Positions 27,800 through 37,458 are shown, counted from the stretch's first letter. The stretch is DNA of 64,000 bases from Azoarcus sp. Aa7 (GCF_014822185.1 NZ_QVLR01000010.1:41495-105494), one strand, 5' to 3'. A program made the numbers and translations. The notes: generated by a model from the letters alone, not told the origin.

Positions 27800-29663
27800 G
27801 GTGCGCCTCCCCTGTCCGGCCGGGCTGCGCGGCCCGCTCCTGTTCGACCAGCTCCTGTTCGACCAGCTCCTGTTCGACCAGCTCCTGTTCGGCCAGCTCC
27901 TGTTCGGCCTTCTCGCCGGCGGCGCCGTAGGCGCGGGTGCCCGGCGGGGAACGAGTGATCTTCACGTCGCCGTAGTCGATGTGCGGCGCGTCCGCGCCGG
28001 CGTGGTACGCCAGCGAATGCCTGAGGAAGTTGGCGTCGTCGCGCTCGCCATAGCCGTCGAGGCGCTGGTGCGCGCCGCGCGACTCGCGCCGCTCGAGGGC
28101 GGACCACGCCATCGCCTGCGCGACCTCGAGCTGGTAGCCGAGCTCGATCGCGAGCAGCCAGTCGGTGTTCCACACACTCGACGTGTCCTCGACCCTGACC
28201 TTGCGATAGCGCTCGCGCAGTTCGGCGAGCTTGTCGCAGGTCGCCTGCATGCTGCGCGCCTCGCGGTAGATGCCGCAGCCATCCTCCATGCTCTGCGCCA
28301 TCTCCTTGCGCAGGGTGGCGATGCGTTCCGTGCCGGAAGGGTCAATCACGAGATCGAGCGCGCGCTGCTGCGACGCCCCGGCCTGTTTCAGCAGCACGTC
28401 TGCAGGGCCGTGCGCCACCGACTTCGCAAAGGCGGCGGCCTCGACGCCGGCCGTCTTGCCGAACACGCACAGTTCCGCGAGCGAGTTGGAGCCGAGGCGG
28501 TTGGCGCCGTGGATGCCTACGCTGGAACATTCGCCGGCCGCGTACAGGCCGGGCAGCGGCGCGGCACAGCGCCCATCGACGAGGATGCCGCCCATCGTGT
28601 AATGGACGGCGGGCCGCACCGGGATCGGGGCCTTGGCCGGATCGACGCCGAGGAACTCCTCGGCGAGCTCGTAGATCTGCGGCAAGCGCTCGCGCAGCTT
28701 GGCTTCGCCGAGGTGGCGCAGATCCAGATGTACGACTGCCCCATGCGGACCGTCGATCGTCCGCCCCTTCTGCTGCTCGTACCAGAAGGCCTGGCTGAGG
28801 CGGTCGCGGGGCCCCAGCTCCATCGCCTTGTTGCGCGGCGTCGGCTCGGCGGGCCCGAGGCCGTAGTCCTGCAGATAGCGGTAGCCGTCCCGGTTCAGCA
28901 GGAAGCCGCCCTCGCCGCGGCACGCCTCGGTGAACAACAGGCCAGTGCCCGGCATGCAGGTGGGGTGATACTGGACGAACTCCATGTCGCGCAGCGGCAC
29001 GCCGTGGCGGTAGGCGAGCGCCATGCCGTCGCCGGTCACGATGCCGCCGTTGGTGTTCTCGCGGAACACGCGCCCGGCGCCGCCGGTGGCGAGGATTACC
29101 GCATTGGCCTGGATCAGCGTGAAGCGGCGCGAGGCGATATCGACGACGACGACGCCCTGCACGCGGCCGTCCTCGACGATCAGGTCGAGGCAGAAATGCT
29201 CGTCGAAGCGCCGAATCGACGGGTACTTGATCGAGGTCTGGAACAGGGTGTGCAGCATGTGGAAGCCGGTCTTGTCGGCGGCGAACCACGTGCGCTCGAT
29301 CTTCATGCCGCCGAAGGCGCGCACGTTGATGTGGCCGTCCGCCTTGCGGCTCCACGGACAGCCCCAGTGCTCGAGCTGCACCATCTCCTCGGTGCAGCGC
29401 GCGACGAAGTCCTCGACCACGTCCTGCTCGCACAGCCAGTCGCCGCCGGCGACGGTGTCGTGGAAGTGGTGCTCGAGGCTGTCATGGGCCTGCACGACGC
29501 CGGCGGATCCGCCCTCGGCCGCCACCGTGTGGCTGCGCATCGGGTAGACCTTGGAGACCAGCGCGATCTTCAGCGACGGGTCGGACTCGGCGGCCGCGAT
29601 CGCGGCGCGCAGGCCCGCTCCGCCCGCACCGACGATGGCGACGTCTGCCTTCCAGACTTCCAT
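27792..29663 (-). CDS. frdA: Fumarate reductase flavoprotein subunit, with repeat-encoded C-terminal tail
   Basis: Catalytic FAD subunit reducing fumarate with electrons from quinol, at the cytoplasmic side. 623 residues. The N-terminal Rossmann motif is VGAGGAGLRAA. The covalent-FAD His is in YPMRSHTVAAEGG. HFHDTVAGGDWLCEQD and GIHGANRLGSNSLAEL match FrdA closely. The last about 35 residues are unusual: a run of EQELV-type pentads encoded by a 15-bp tandem repeat (27836-27910). ATG at 29663 gives the standard start; a longer in-frame region upstream is not conserved. Operon order frdABCD with overlapping genes. Confidence 0.96.
   Translation of the reverse strand: MEVWKADVAIVGAGGAGLRAAIAAAESDPSLKIALVSKVYPMRSHTVAAEGGSAGVVQAHDSLEHHFHDTVAGGDWLCEQDVVEDFVARCTEEMVQLEHWGCPWSRKADGHINVRAFGGMKIERTWFAADKTGFHMLHTLFQTSIKYPSIRRFDEHFCLDLIVEDGRVQGVVVVDIASRRFTLIQANAVILATGGAGRVFRENTNGGIVTGDGMALAYRHGVPLRDMEFVQYHPTCMPGTGLLFTEACRGEGGFLLNRDGYRYLQDYGLGPAEPTPRNKAMELGPRDRLSQAFWYEQQKGRTIDGPHGAVVHLDLRHLGEAKLRERLPQIYELAEEFLGVDPAKAPIPVRPAVHYTMGGILVDGRCAAPLPGLYAAGECSSVGIHGANRLGSNSLAELCVFGKTAGVEAAAFAKSVAHGPADVLLKQAGASQQRALDLVIDPSGTERIATLRKEMAQSMEDGCGIYREARSMQATCDKLAELRERYRKVRVEDTSSVWNTDWLLAIELGYQLEVAQAMAWSALERRESRGAHQRLDGYGERDDANFLRHSLAYHAGADAPHIDYGDVKITRSPPGTRAYGAAGEKAEQELAEQELVEQELVEQELVEQERAAQPGRTGEAHRG
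27836..27910. repeat. Five tandem 15-bp units in the 3' end of frdA
   Basis: Units of GCTCCTGTTCGACCA (plus-strand reading) repeat five times in register, the last two with GG for GA changes. On the coding strand each unit encodes a five-residue Glu/Gln-rich step (EQELV/EQELA). Such in-frame repeats can change number by slippage without frameshift. Confidence 0.9.
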
Positions 29664-29784
29664 GACGCTTTCCCCCTTTCGGCAGGCCCGGCAATGCCGC
29701 GGGCCCCGGAAGACCGGCTCCTGCGACCGAAAGGGAATCGACCCGCCTTTCGGGTGCGGAGACGACAATATTCTTCTTATATAC

Positions 29785-29812
29785 CAACGTCACCAATCGG
29801 ACTATGACGTTG
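29785..29812. promoter_or_regulatory. Inverted repeat CAACGTCA-N12-TGACGTTG upstream of frdA
   Basis: Perfect 8-bp arms separated by 12 bases, 122-149 bases upstream of the frdA start, next to an AT-rich TATATA stretch (minus strand). Possible operator for frdABCD or for the divergent permease. It is not an FNR box, and the cognate factor is unknown. Confidence 0.4.
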
Positions 29813-29991
29813 TTGCAATCCAGTGTAACGCCCGACCCGCATGCCCACAATGCGGACATGGTCGCGACCCGCCCGACATGCGAAAAAAGTCATCGAACGA
29901 CAATTCGACGACGCCGCGCACGCATCAACGTGCATGTAAGATGGCCTCCTTCCGCCCTGCCGGGCCCGCACACGCACGTTCCCGACACGCC

Positions 29992-30873
29992 ATGGCCATC
30001 CTCCATCCCCGCCTGTCCGCCGCAGCCCCGCTCCTCTTCGTCCTGCTGTGGAGCACCGGCTTCATCGGCGCGAAATTCGGCCTGCCCTTTGCTGAGCCGC
30101 TGACCTTCCTGAGCACCCGCTACGTGCTGGTCATCACGCTGATGGGCGCACTGGCATTCGCCATGCGCGCCCCCTGGCCACGCGACTGGCGCCAGGTCAT
30201 GCACATCGGGGTGGCCGGACTGCTGGTGCAGGCGACCTATCTCGGCGGGGTGTTCATGTCGATCGACCGCGGCTTGCCCGCAGGGGTCTCCGCCCTGGTG
30301 GTCGGCATGCAACCGCTGCTGACGGCGCTCGGCGCCGGCTGGCTACTGGGCGAGCGGGTCACGCGACGCCAATGGGGCGGGCTCGTGCTGGGCTTCGTCG
30401 GCGTCACGCTGGTGGTGAGCAACAAGGTCGCGGTCGGCGTCTCGGCGGCGGAGCTGGGCTGGAAGCTTGCACCGGCCCTCGCGGCGCTGGCCGGCATCAC
30501 CGTCGGCACGCTGTACCAAAAACGCTTCTGCCCGAGCTTCGACCTGCGCACGGGTTCGGTCGTGCAGTTCATCCCCAGCCTGATCGTCACCGCCTTCATC
30601 GCCAGCCGCACCGAAACGCTGCACGTCGACTGGAGCGGGCAATTCGTCTTCGCCCTGCTGTGGCTCGTGCTCGTGCTCTCGCTCGGCGCGATCAGCCTGC
30701 TCAACCTGCTGATCCGCAGCGGCAGCGCCGTGAACGTGGCCAGCCTGTTCTACCTGACGCCGCCGACGACGGCGCTGATGGCCTGGCTGCTGTTCGGCGA
30801 GACCCTCACCGGCCTCGCGCTCGCCGGCATGGTCGTCGCCGTACTGGGCGTGTGGCTCGCCCGCAAGGCCTGA
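29992..30873 (+). CDS. EamA/DMT-family permease
   Basis: Inner-membrane transporter of 293 residues with ten helices and two EamA repeats. LLWSTGFIGAKFGLPFAEP near the N-terminus and LTPPTTALMAWLLFGETLTG in the second repeat are typical. ATG at 29992 is chosen; an in-frame ATG at 29941 lies within what looks like a -10 region (TGTAAGAT) and is less likely. Divergent from frdA. Substrate unknown. Confidence 0.87.
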   Translation: MAILHPRLSAAAPLLFVLLWSTGFIGAKFGLPFAEPLTFLSTRYVLVITLMGALAFAMRAPWPRDWRQVMHIGVAGLLVQATYLGGVFMSIDRGLPAGVSALVVGMQPLLTALGAGWLLGERVTRRQWGGLVLGFVGVTLVVSNKVAVGVSAAELGWKLAPALAALAGITVGTLYQKRFCPSFDLRTGSVVQFIPSLIVTAFIASRTETLHVDWSGQFVFALLWLVLVLSLGAISLLNLLIRSGSAVNVASLFYLTPPTTALMAWLLFGETLTGLALAGMVVAVLGVWLARKA

Positions 30874-30945
30874 CACCCCATCGAGCCGGCGGGCACAGCC
30901 CGCGCCACCCCGTCCGGCACGCTGCTCTGGCCGCATGCCCCTGCT

Positions 30946-30971
30946 CCGCATAAGTGATATCCACAATGCGG
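30946..30971. promoter_or_regulatory. Inverted repeat CCGCAT-N14-ATGCGG upstream of dctA
   Basis: Symmetric 6-bp arms about 75-100 bases before the dctA start. It could be an activator site, since DctA genes are often induced by C4-dicarboxylate sensing systems. No sensor genes are adjacent and no sigma-54 promoter is evident. Confidence 0.3.
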
Positions 30972-31044
30972 AAGTTCACACTGCCCATGATCGCCCTCGG
31001 TCGAAATAATCGCGGCCACGCAGTCAATAACCGAGGAGAGGAGT

Positions 31045-32430
31045 TTGGAAAAGAAACCGTTTTACACGTCGCTGTACTTCCAGGTCATCGTCGCGATCGT
31101 GATCGGCGTACTGCTGGGGCATTTCTACCCCGAGACGGGTGCCGCGATGAAGCCGCTGGGTGATGGCTTCATCAAGTTGATCAAGATGATCATCGCTCCG
31201 ATCATCTTCTGTACCGTCGTCGTCGGCATCGCCGGCATGGAGGACATGAAGAAGGTCGGCAAGACCGGCGGCCTCGCGCTGCTGTACTTCGAGGTGGTCA
31301 GCACGATCGCGCTGATCGTCGGCCTCGTGATCGTCAACGTCGTCCAGCCGGGCGCGGGCATGAACATCGACGTGTCGACGCTCGACACGAAGGCGATCGC
31401 CGCCTACACCGACCCGAGCAAGATGCAGTCGACCGTCCAGTTCCTGATGGCGATCATCCCGACCACCATCGTGGACGCCTTCGCGAAGGGCGAGATCCTG
31501 CAGGTGCTGCTGTTCTCGGTGCTGTTCGGCTTCGCCCTGCACAAGTTCGGCGGCCGCGGCACGCTGGTGTTCGATTTCATCGAAAAGTTCTCGCACGTGC
31601 TGTTCGGCATCGTCGGCTACATCATGAAGGTCGCCCCGATCGGTGCCTTCGGCGCGATGGCCTTCACGATCGGCAAGCACGGCGTGGGCGCGCTGGCGCA
31701 ACTGGGCATGCTGATGGGCACGTTCTACCTGACCTGCATCGTCTTCATCTTCGGCGTGCTGGGCGCCATCGCCCGCATCCACGGCTTCTCGGTCGTGAAG
31801 CTCATTTCCTACATCAAGGAAGAGTTGCTGATCGTGCTCGGCACCTCGTCGTCGGAATCGGCGCTGCCGCGCCTGATGGCGAAGATGGAGAACCTCGGCT
31901 GCAAGAAGTCGACGGTCGGCCTGGTCGTTCCCACGGGCTACTCGTTCAACCTCGACGGCACCTCGATCTACCTGACGATGGCAGCCGTGTTCATCGCGCA
32001 GGCGACCAACACCCCGCTCGATCTCACGCAGCAGCTGACGCTGCTCGCGGTGCTGCTCCTGACCTCGAAGGGCGCAGCGGGCATCACCGGCAGCGGCTTC
32101 ATCGTGCTCGCGGCGACGCTGTCGGCTGTGGGTGGCGTGCCGGTGGCGGGCCTGGCGCTGATCCTCGGCATCGACCGCTTCATGTCCGAAGCGCGCGCAC
32201 TGACCAATCTGATCGGCAACAGCGTGGCAACCGTGGTCGTCGCGAAATGGTGCAATGACGTCGATATGAAGGTGCTCAACAGCCACCTCAACAACGAGAC
32301 GATCGAGGAAGCCAACGACCCCGAGGCCGTGCTCGACTTGCAGGACGCGCACATGGACGTGCGCCCGGCAGTCGCCCGGACGGAAGAGGCGGCCGAAATG
32401 CCGCAGTTGGCGGTGCCCGCTCGCGCGTAA
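31045..32430 (+). CDS. dctA: C4-dicarboxylate:cation symporter DctA
   Basis: Sodium- or proton-coupled carrier for succinate, fumarate and malate (DAACS family). 461 residues, with eight helices and two re-entrant loops. [18 protein letters not shown] (HP1 Ser-rich), [20 protein letters not shown] and [20 protein letters not shown] are diagnostic. Start is TTG at 31045 behind a strong GAGGAGAGGAG ribosome site; the N-terminus [13 protein letters not shown] fits DctA. It could feed the fumarate reductase encoded 1.4 kb away. Confidence 0.95.
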   Translation: MEKKPFYTSLYFQVIVAIVIGVLLGHFYPETGAAMKPLGDGFIKLIKMIIAPIIFCTVVVGIAGMEDMKKVGKTGGLALLYFEVVSTIALIVGLVIVNVVQPGAGMNIDVSTLDTKAIAAYTDPSKMQSTVQFLMAIIPTTIVDAFAKGEILQVLLFSVLFGFALHKFGGRGTLVFDFIEKFSHVLFGIVGYIMKVAPIGAFGAMAFTIGKHGVGALAQLGMLMGTFYLTCIVFIFGVLGAIARIHGFSVVKLISYIKEELLIVLGTSSSESALPRLMAKMENLGCKKSTVGLVVPTGYSFNLDGTSIYLTMAAVFIAQATNTPLDLTQQLTLLAVLLLTSKGAAGITGSGFIVLAATLSAVGGVPVAGLALILGIDRFMSEARALTNLIGNSVATVVVAKWCNDVDMKVLNSHLNNETIEEANDPEAVLDLQDAHMDVRPAVARTEEAAEMPQLAVPARA

Positions 32431-32457
32431 GCACGCCGCCTTCGGCAGCAGGAAGCA

Positions 32458-32497
32458 AATCGGCCCGTCAGCAGATGCTGGCGGGCCGATTTTTTTG
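32458..32497 (+). terminator. Terminator after dctA
   Basis: AAATCGGCCCGTCAGCA pairs with TGCTGGCGGGCCGATTT around a short loop, followed by a T-run of seven. A strong intrinsic terminator; the same hairpin may serve the convergent gene. Confidence 0.93.
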
Positions 32498-32533
32498 CCG
32501 CGCGGGGCCGGCACCCGCCGCCCCCGGTCTGCG

Positions 32534-33454
32534 TCAGCCGGGCAGCAACACGCCGGCGTTGCGGATGGCCTTCTGGTACTCGGCCGTCGATTCGTCGATC
32601 GCCTTCAGCGCATTGTCGAGTTCGTTGCGCTTCGCCTGGGCGTCGGCATCCGCGCGCAGCTTGGCGGCGCGCTCGAGCGTTCCCTTGAGTTGCGCCTCGC
32701 GGGCGCTGCCGTTCGGCACCAGCATCGGGATCAGCATGCGGTAGGTCTCGTTGCGATCCTGCTCGTAACGGTATTCGTCGCCCTTGCTGTCGAACTGCAG
32801 CGCACGCACGAGCGTCTCGCCGCCGCGCAGGCGCTCGATCTGGACCTTGGTGCGCAGATAGGCGTGGTCGAGGATCGCACGGCCACGCTTGGCATTCTCG
32901 GCGACTTCGGCATCGGCATCGCCCATCAGCTTGTCGACGACCTTCACCTCCGCCCGGCCCTTGTCGTCACTCTTTTCCTCGGCAATGCGGGCCAGCGCGT
33001 CGCGCAGAGCCTTCGTCGATTCCTTGCGCGCTGCGTATTCCTTCTGCTCGCGCGGGTCCGCGGCCGTCGCCGGCGCGGCTGGCTTGGCGGCCGAAGCCGC
33101 GGGCTTCACGAGCCCGGCGATGGAGAGCTTGGCCGCGAGGTAGGCGTCTTCGAGCAGCAGGCGGGCGTCGAGGATCTTGCCGTCCGCTGCAGCGGCCTCG
33201 GCCTGCTTGATCTTCGCTTCGTTGTCCTGCACGACGCGCGAATTGTCCACCTTGCGCTGCTCGCCGACACGTTTGAGCGCCTTGTTGAGCTCCCTGGTGC
33301 TTTCGAGCATGCGCGCGAAGTCGCTTTTCATCCGCGCTTCCTCGGCGGCCACCACGCGGGCCGACTGCACGTCGGCGAACACGTCGGCCGTTCCGAGAAA
33401 GCCCGCGCCCGCGATCAGCGCGGCCCCGAGGGCGAATTTCGATCCGTTCTTCAT
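32534..33454 (-). CDS. Periplasmic helical protein of unknown function
   Basis: A 306-residue protein with a clear Sec signal (about 1-27, cleaving near VFA-DV). The rest is almost wholly alpha-helical and charged, with two similar halves. Each half has a LNKAL/TKALRDAL-type helix, an Ala/Lys-rich segment and an [LA]L[DE][HD]AYL[RA][TA]K motif (LLLEDAYLAAKL and AILDHAYLRTKV), suggesting internal duplication. An Ala/Pro linker (about 125-140) separates them. ATG at 33454 gives the signal peptide. Family not recognised. Confidence 0.7.
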   Translation of the reverse strand: MKNGSKFALGAALIAGAGFLGTADVFADVQSARVVAAEEARMKSDFARMLESTRELNKALKRVGEQRKVDNSRVVQDNEAKIKQAEAAAADGKILDARLLLEDAYLAAKLSIAGLVKPAASAAKPAAPATAADPREQKEYAARKESTKALRDALARIAEEKSDDKGRAEVKVVDKLMGDADAEVAENAKRGRAILDHAYLRTKVQIERLRGGETLVRALQFDSKGDEYRYEQDRNETYRMLIPMLVPNGSAREAQLKGTLERAAKLRADADAQAKRNELDNALKAIDESTAEYQKAIRNAGVLLPG

Positions 33455-33719
33455 GCATTTCCCCTTGTTTTGCGTATTCCGATGCATAGCCTTCCCCGCT
33501 TCCAGCCTCCCGTGGCTTCAATCCGGAAACGTGACGGGACGGCCGCGCCGCCCATGACAGAAGTCTAGCGCATTAGCCATGGCACGATCATGGGTTTGGT
33601 CAAATCGACGGTACTTTCGGGCAATGCTCCGGGCTGCGGAATATTGCGCGTACCGGGCGCGTTTACACCTTGCCGGCAGACGGATGGAGCCGGCGGGAGT
33701 GACCAACCAGGAGACGACA

Positions 33720-34229
33720 ATGAAACGACTCGCACTGACGAGCATTTGTGCGCTGGCGGCAGCCTGCATCGCGAGTGCCGCAACAGCAGGAGGAGGGGTG
33801 GACAAGATCCTTGAGTTCGACACGATGGTCGGGGTGCCGCAACCCTATACCGGTTCGACCAACGCGATCCGGGGGGTGAACGGCGGGGGCCTGCCATGGA
33901 CAGTGCAGAGCGCAAAGGGTGAGTTGACCGTCGACGGCAAGCTCGAGATCCACGTCACCGGTCTCGTCTTTGCCGACGCCCCGATCGTTCCCGAGAACAT
34001 TCGCGGCACGAACACCGTCGCCAACTTCCGCGCGATCGTCAGCTGCCTGAGCAGAAACTCGCCGGAAAGCGCGTCGACTGTGAATGTGATGACGGATCTC
34101 TTCCCGGCCACCCGACCCGGTGGAGACGCCACCATCGAGGCCCAGTTGGCCCTGCCGGAACCGTGCATCGCGCCAATCATCTTCGTGACGAGTCCGACCG
34201 GCGCATGGTTCGCTGCGACGGGCATGTGA
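33720..34229 (+). CDS. Exported hypothetical protein
   Basis: A 169-residue protein with a Sec signal (about 1-23, ATA-GG). The mature part is beta-rich with motifs DGKLEIHVTGLVF and NFRAIVSC. Two cysteines about 50 residues apart could form a disulfide. ATG at 33720 follows an AGGAGACGACA ribosome site. Function unknown. Confidence 0.7.
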   Translation: MKRLALTSICALAAACIASAATAGGGVDKILEFDTMVGVPQPYTGSTNAIRGVNGGGLPWTVQSAKGELTVDGKLEIHVTGLVFADAPIVPENIRGTNTVANFRAIVSCLSRNSPESASTVNVMTDLFPATRPGGDATIEAQLALPEPCIAPIIFVTSPTGAWFAATGM

Positions 34230-34250
34230 GAACAGCCCGCCGCCCGAGAG

Positions 34251-36068
34251 TCAGAAGCCGAGGCTGACCCCCGCCTGCAGCGCGTAGGCGCGCACGTCGT
34301 CCTGCGCGATGCGGGTCGACAGTGCGAGGTTGCCGCTCAGCGTCGGCGAGAACTTCGCGCCGACACCGACGACGGCCGTGCCCCACGTGCGCTCGGGGGC
34401 GAAGGCCGGCAGCGCGAAGCCGTTGGCCGGCAGGCTGGCGAGGTTCGCGCGCACCGTGCGGCCGTCGTCCTCGAAATCGTGGTTGAGGGCGACGCGCGCG
34501 TACGGCAGATAGCGGCCGAGGTCCCAGCTCGCCTGGTAGCCGATGCTACCGAGCAGGGAATTGCGGTCCTGGCTGCGGAAGGACATCGTCGTCGAGGACA
34601 GCCCCTTCTCGGTGAAACCGTCGACCTCGACCTGTTGCAGATGCATGCCGAGCGTCGGACCGTGGCGCAGCGCGCCCGCACTGAAGTCGTAACCCGCGAG
34701 CACGCCCAACGAGAGGTTGGTGCCCGACGTGGAGCCCTTCATCGTGCGCTGCGCCGCGCCGAGGGTGACGTCGCGACGGGTGTCGTAATCGATGCTGCCG
34801 AAGGCGCCGACGGCCGTCGCGTGCAGGGGCCCGCTGCGATAGCCGGCATACAGCGCGACGGTCTGTTCGCGCTGTTCGTAGTCGCCCGCGTCGGCGGAGA
34901 AGTCCGCATCCAGCATCGCCAGGCCGACCGCCGCGCCGACGCTGAGCGAAGGCGTGAGCCAGGTGTCGACGCCCACCGCAAGGTCGTAGGGATTGCCGCT
35001 GGCGCCGGGCAGCGCTTCACTCGACGAGTATTTGAGGCGTCCGCCGCCCAGGCTGGCCCACAGGTTGCGGCCGCTCTGCCCGCGCGCCCAGGCACCGAGC
35101 GCGAGTTGGTCCTGCACCGTGGAGTAGAACCCCTCGCGCACGTAGAGCGGCGACTCGGCCAGCAGCGACACTGCCCCCGGCGCGCGCAGCACGCCCAGTG
35201 CGTAGTCGGCGATCACGCGATGGCCGGCGGTGGTCGGATGCACGCCGTCGGCGAACAGGAAGCTCTGGTCGGCACCGGGGACAACGAAGTCGGCGGCCGT
35301 GCACAGCAAGGAGGGCGTTGCACCACAGGCCGGCACCGTCACGTTAGCAAAGCCGTAGCGGGCCGGATCGGCCCCTACTTCGCGCAACAAGGAAAAGGTG
35401 TCGAGCGGGATGACCTGGATCCGGGCGGCTGCCAGGCCACCATACAGCACCTGGTTATAGGCGCTCGACAGCGCCGTGATGCCTGCGGCATTGACGGGAC
35501 CGACGGAGGCGCCGAAAGGGGTTGCGCCGACGTCGGGCAGCGTCGACACGAGGATGTAACGCGCGCCCGCGGCCTTCAGCGTGCCGACCGCCGCGACCTG
35601 ATCGGATGCGGCCGTGACGATGTCGCCGAGCGGGTTCGTGGAGGTCTCGAGCGCCAGGAACAGATCGTTGGCACCGCCCCACACCGAGTACAGCGCGCCC
35701 GGGTCGGCCCGGCCGCCGGTGGACGCGAGGTAGGCGGCGATCTGGCTCTGGATCGGCGTGGCGAAGCGGGTAGGATCGGCGTCGGGGTATCCCGGCAGGG
35801 ACGTCACGCGTGCGCCGCCCATCGCGTAGTTGGTGCCGCCGGCCACGGCCGGGGTGGCTTCCGTCCCGAGCGCGGCGGCGAGATTCTCGCTCCACACCGG
35901 ACCCGGGTTGGTCGTGAAGCGGCCGGTGCCGGGCGGTACGAAGGCCGAAAAGCTGCCGGCATCGCTCAGGCTGTCGCCGAAGAAATACGTGTTGCTGAAA
36001 TCGGCGGCAGTCGCGCTCGCGCTGAATGCCGCCGCAACGGCGATGCCGAGCAGGGACGGTCTGATCAT
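34251..36068 (-). CDS. GDSL-type esterase autotransporter
   Basis: Type V secretion protein of 605 residues, EstA-like. Signal peptide 1-22 (ATA-AD). A GDSL/SGNH hydrolase passenger follows, with nucleophile Ser33 in FFGDSLSDAG, block III GGANDL (about 129) and the Asp/His pair in DGVHPTTAGH (about 280-289). A linker leads to a C-terminal 12-strand autotransporter barrel (about 330-605) ending in GVSLGF with terminal Phe. Expected to display lipolytic esterase activity on the cell surface. ATG at 36068 gives the signal peptide; longer starts are unlikely. No substrate can be inferred. Confidence 0.9.
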   Translation of the reverse strand: MIRPSLLGIAVAAAFSASATAADFSNTYFFGDSLSDAGSFSAFVPPGTGRFTTNPGPVWSENLAAALGTEATPAVAGGTNYAMGGARVTSLPGYPDADPTRFATPIQSQIAAYLASTGGRADPGALYSVWGGANDLFLALETSTNPLGDIVTAASDQVAAVGTLKAAGARYILVSTLPDVGATPFGASVGPVNAAGITALSSAYNQVLYGGLAAARIQVIPLDTFSLLREVGADPARYGFANVTVPACGATPSLLCTAADFVVPGADQSFLFADGVHPTTAGHRVIADYALGVLRAPGAVSLLAESPLYVREGFYSTVQDQLALGAWARGQSGRNLWASLGGGRLKYSSSEALPGASGNPYDLAVGVDTWLTPSLSVGAAVGLAMLDADFSADAGDYEQREQTVALYAGYRSGPLHATAVGAFGSIDYDTRRDVTLGAAQRTMKGSTSGTNLSLGVLAGYDFSAGALRHGPTLGMHLQQVEVDGFTEKGLSSTTMSFRSQDRNSLLGSIGYQASWDLGRYLPYARVALNHDFEDDGRTVRANLASLPANGFALPAFAPERTWGTAVVGVGAKFSPTLSGNLALSTRIAQDDVRAYALQAGVSLGF

Positions 36069-36236
36069 CTTGAATCTCCTGTTGGTTCCTGCCGCGAGCC
36101 GACTCGCGGCGAGGGGGGCGAGGGGGGGGGCGAGTATCGTACCGGCATTATCCGGCGTCAATCCGGCTGTCATGCAAGGCACGGCTTGTAACAGCGGGTG
36201 CGGCGAGGATAGGCGGCCTTCCTTTAGAATGCGCGG

Positions 36237-36800
36237 ATGAAGGTCACATCCGCATCGAGCATCGTCGCGACCCGCATCCTGGGCCTGGATCCCGGACTGC
36301 GCATCACGGGCTTCGGCGTCATCGACAAGCTCGGCAGCCAGTTGCGCTACGTCGCGAGCGGCTGCATCAGGACGCGCGACGGGGAACTCCCGGGGCGACT
36401 CAAAACGCTGCTCGATGGCGTGCGCGAGGTCATTGCGACCTATACGCCGGATCAGGCCGCAGTCGAGAAGGTGTTCGTGAACGTAAACCCGCAATCCACG
36501 CTACTGCTCGGGCAGGCGCGCGGCGCGGTGATCTGCGGCGCCGTGGCGTGCGACCTGCCGGTGCATGAATACACGGCCTTGCAGGTCAAGCAGGCAGTGG
36601 TCGGCTACGGCAAGGCGAACAAGGAGCAGGTGCAGCACATGGTGCAGCGCCTGCTCGCGCTCGACGGCAGCCCAAGCCCGGATGCGGCGGACGCGCTCGC
36701 CTGTGCGATCTGCCACGCACATGGCGGCGAGGGGATGGGCGGCGGGATCGGCGGACGCCGCCGCGCGGGCCGCATTCTCGTCATGCCGGAGCGGCGCTGA
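36237..36800 (+). CDS. ruvC: Holliday junction endonuclease RuvC
   Basis: Resolves Holliday junctions during recombination. 187 residues. Catalytic acidic residues are in ILGLDPGLR (about Asp18), AAVEKVF (about Glu78) and the C-terminal [14 protein letters not shown]. Starts at ATG 36237. The usual partners ruvA and ruvB do not follow: the next gene is on the opposite strand, 22 bases away. ruvC thus stands alone here. Confidence 0.96.
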   Translation: MKVTSASSIVATRILGLDPGLRITGFGVIDKLGSQLRYVASGCIRTRDGELPGRLKTLLDGVREVIATYTPDQAAVEKVFVNVNPQSTLLLGQARGAVICGAVACDLPVHEYTALQVKQAVVGYGKANKEQVQHMVQRLLALDGSPSPDAADALACAICHAHGGEGMGGGIGGRRRAGRILVMPERR

Positions 36801-36822
36801 CGAGGATGCGGCCCGGGCAAAC

Positions 36823-37404
36823 TCAAGCCTTGGGCAGGCGCCCCATCAGGTAGAACTCGTCGTTCGGCCGCATGCTGGAGAGATTCGCGAGGCGGTTGCT
36901 CATCGCGAAGAAGGCGGAGATCGCGCCGATGTCCCAGATGTCGGCCTCGCCGAAGCCGTGTTCGCGCAGGACGGCGAAATCGGCTTCGTCGACGGTGGCG
37001 GCCTGGAGTGCGACCTTCATCGCGAAATCCAGCATCGCGCACTGGCGCGGCGTGATCTCGGCCTTGCGGTAGTTGGTCGCGACCTGATCGGCGACGCGCG
37101 GGTTCTTCGCGCGGATGCGCAGGATCGCGCCGTGCGCGACGACGCAGTAGAGGCACTCGTTCGCGCCCGAGGTCGCGACGACGATCATCTCGCGCTCGGC
37201 CTTGGTCAGCCCCTCGTTCTTCTCCATCAGCGCGTCGTGGTAGGCGAAGAACGCCCGAAACTCGTCCGGACGGTGGGCGAGCGTGAGGAAGACGTTGGGC
37301 ACGAAACCCGCCTTCTCCTGCACGGCAAGGATCTTCTCGCGGATATCGTCGGGCAGGTCCTTCAGTTCGGGGACCGGAAAACGGCTGATCGCTTGTTCGC
37401 TCAC
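36823..37404 (-). CDS. AhpD/CMD-family peroxidase-related protein
   Basis: A 193-residue protein of the carboxymuconolactone decarboxylase/AhpD fold, 'peroxidase-related' subgroup by recall. The redox CxxC and its downstream His are in ECLYCVVAHG (about 107-116), with an upstream Glu in LTKAEREMI. Cytoplasmic. Peroxide detoxification is plausible but the electron donor is unknown. Start ATG at 37404 follows GAGAGGAGAG. Confidence 0.85.
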   Translation of the reverse strand: MSEQAISRFPVPELKDLPDDIREKILAVQEKAGFVPNVFLTLAHRPDEFRAFFAYHDALMEKNEGLTKAEREMIVVATSGANECLYCVVAHGAILRIRAKNPRVADQVATNYRKAEITPRQCAMLDFAMKVALQAATVDEADFAVLREHGFGEADIWDIGAISAFFAMSNRLANLSSMRPNDEFYLMGRLPKA

Positions 37405-37458
37405 GTCATCTCTCCTCTCTCGATAAACATCAGCATATTATTATTTTTTATACGTCGA

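Noticed and set aside
27792..29663. Succinate dehydrogenase SdhA instead of FrdA
   Set aside because: Sequence blocks and the separate frdC and frdD anchors match fumarate reductase more closely than SDH.
29664..29900. FNR box controlling frdABCD
   Set aside because: No TTGAT-N4-ATCAA-like sequence is present upstream of frdA; only an unrelated inverted repeat is seen.
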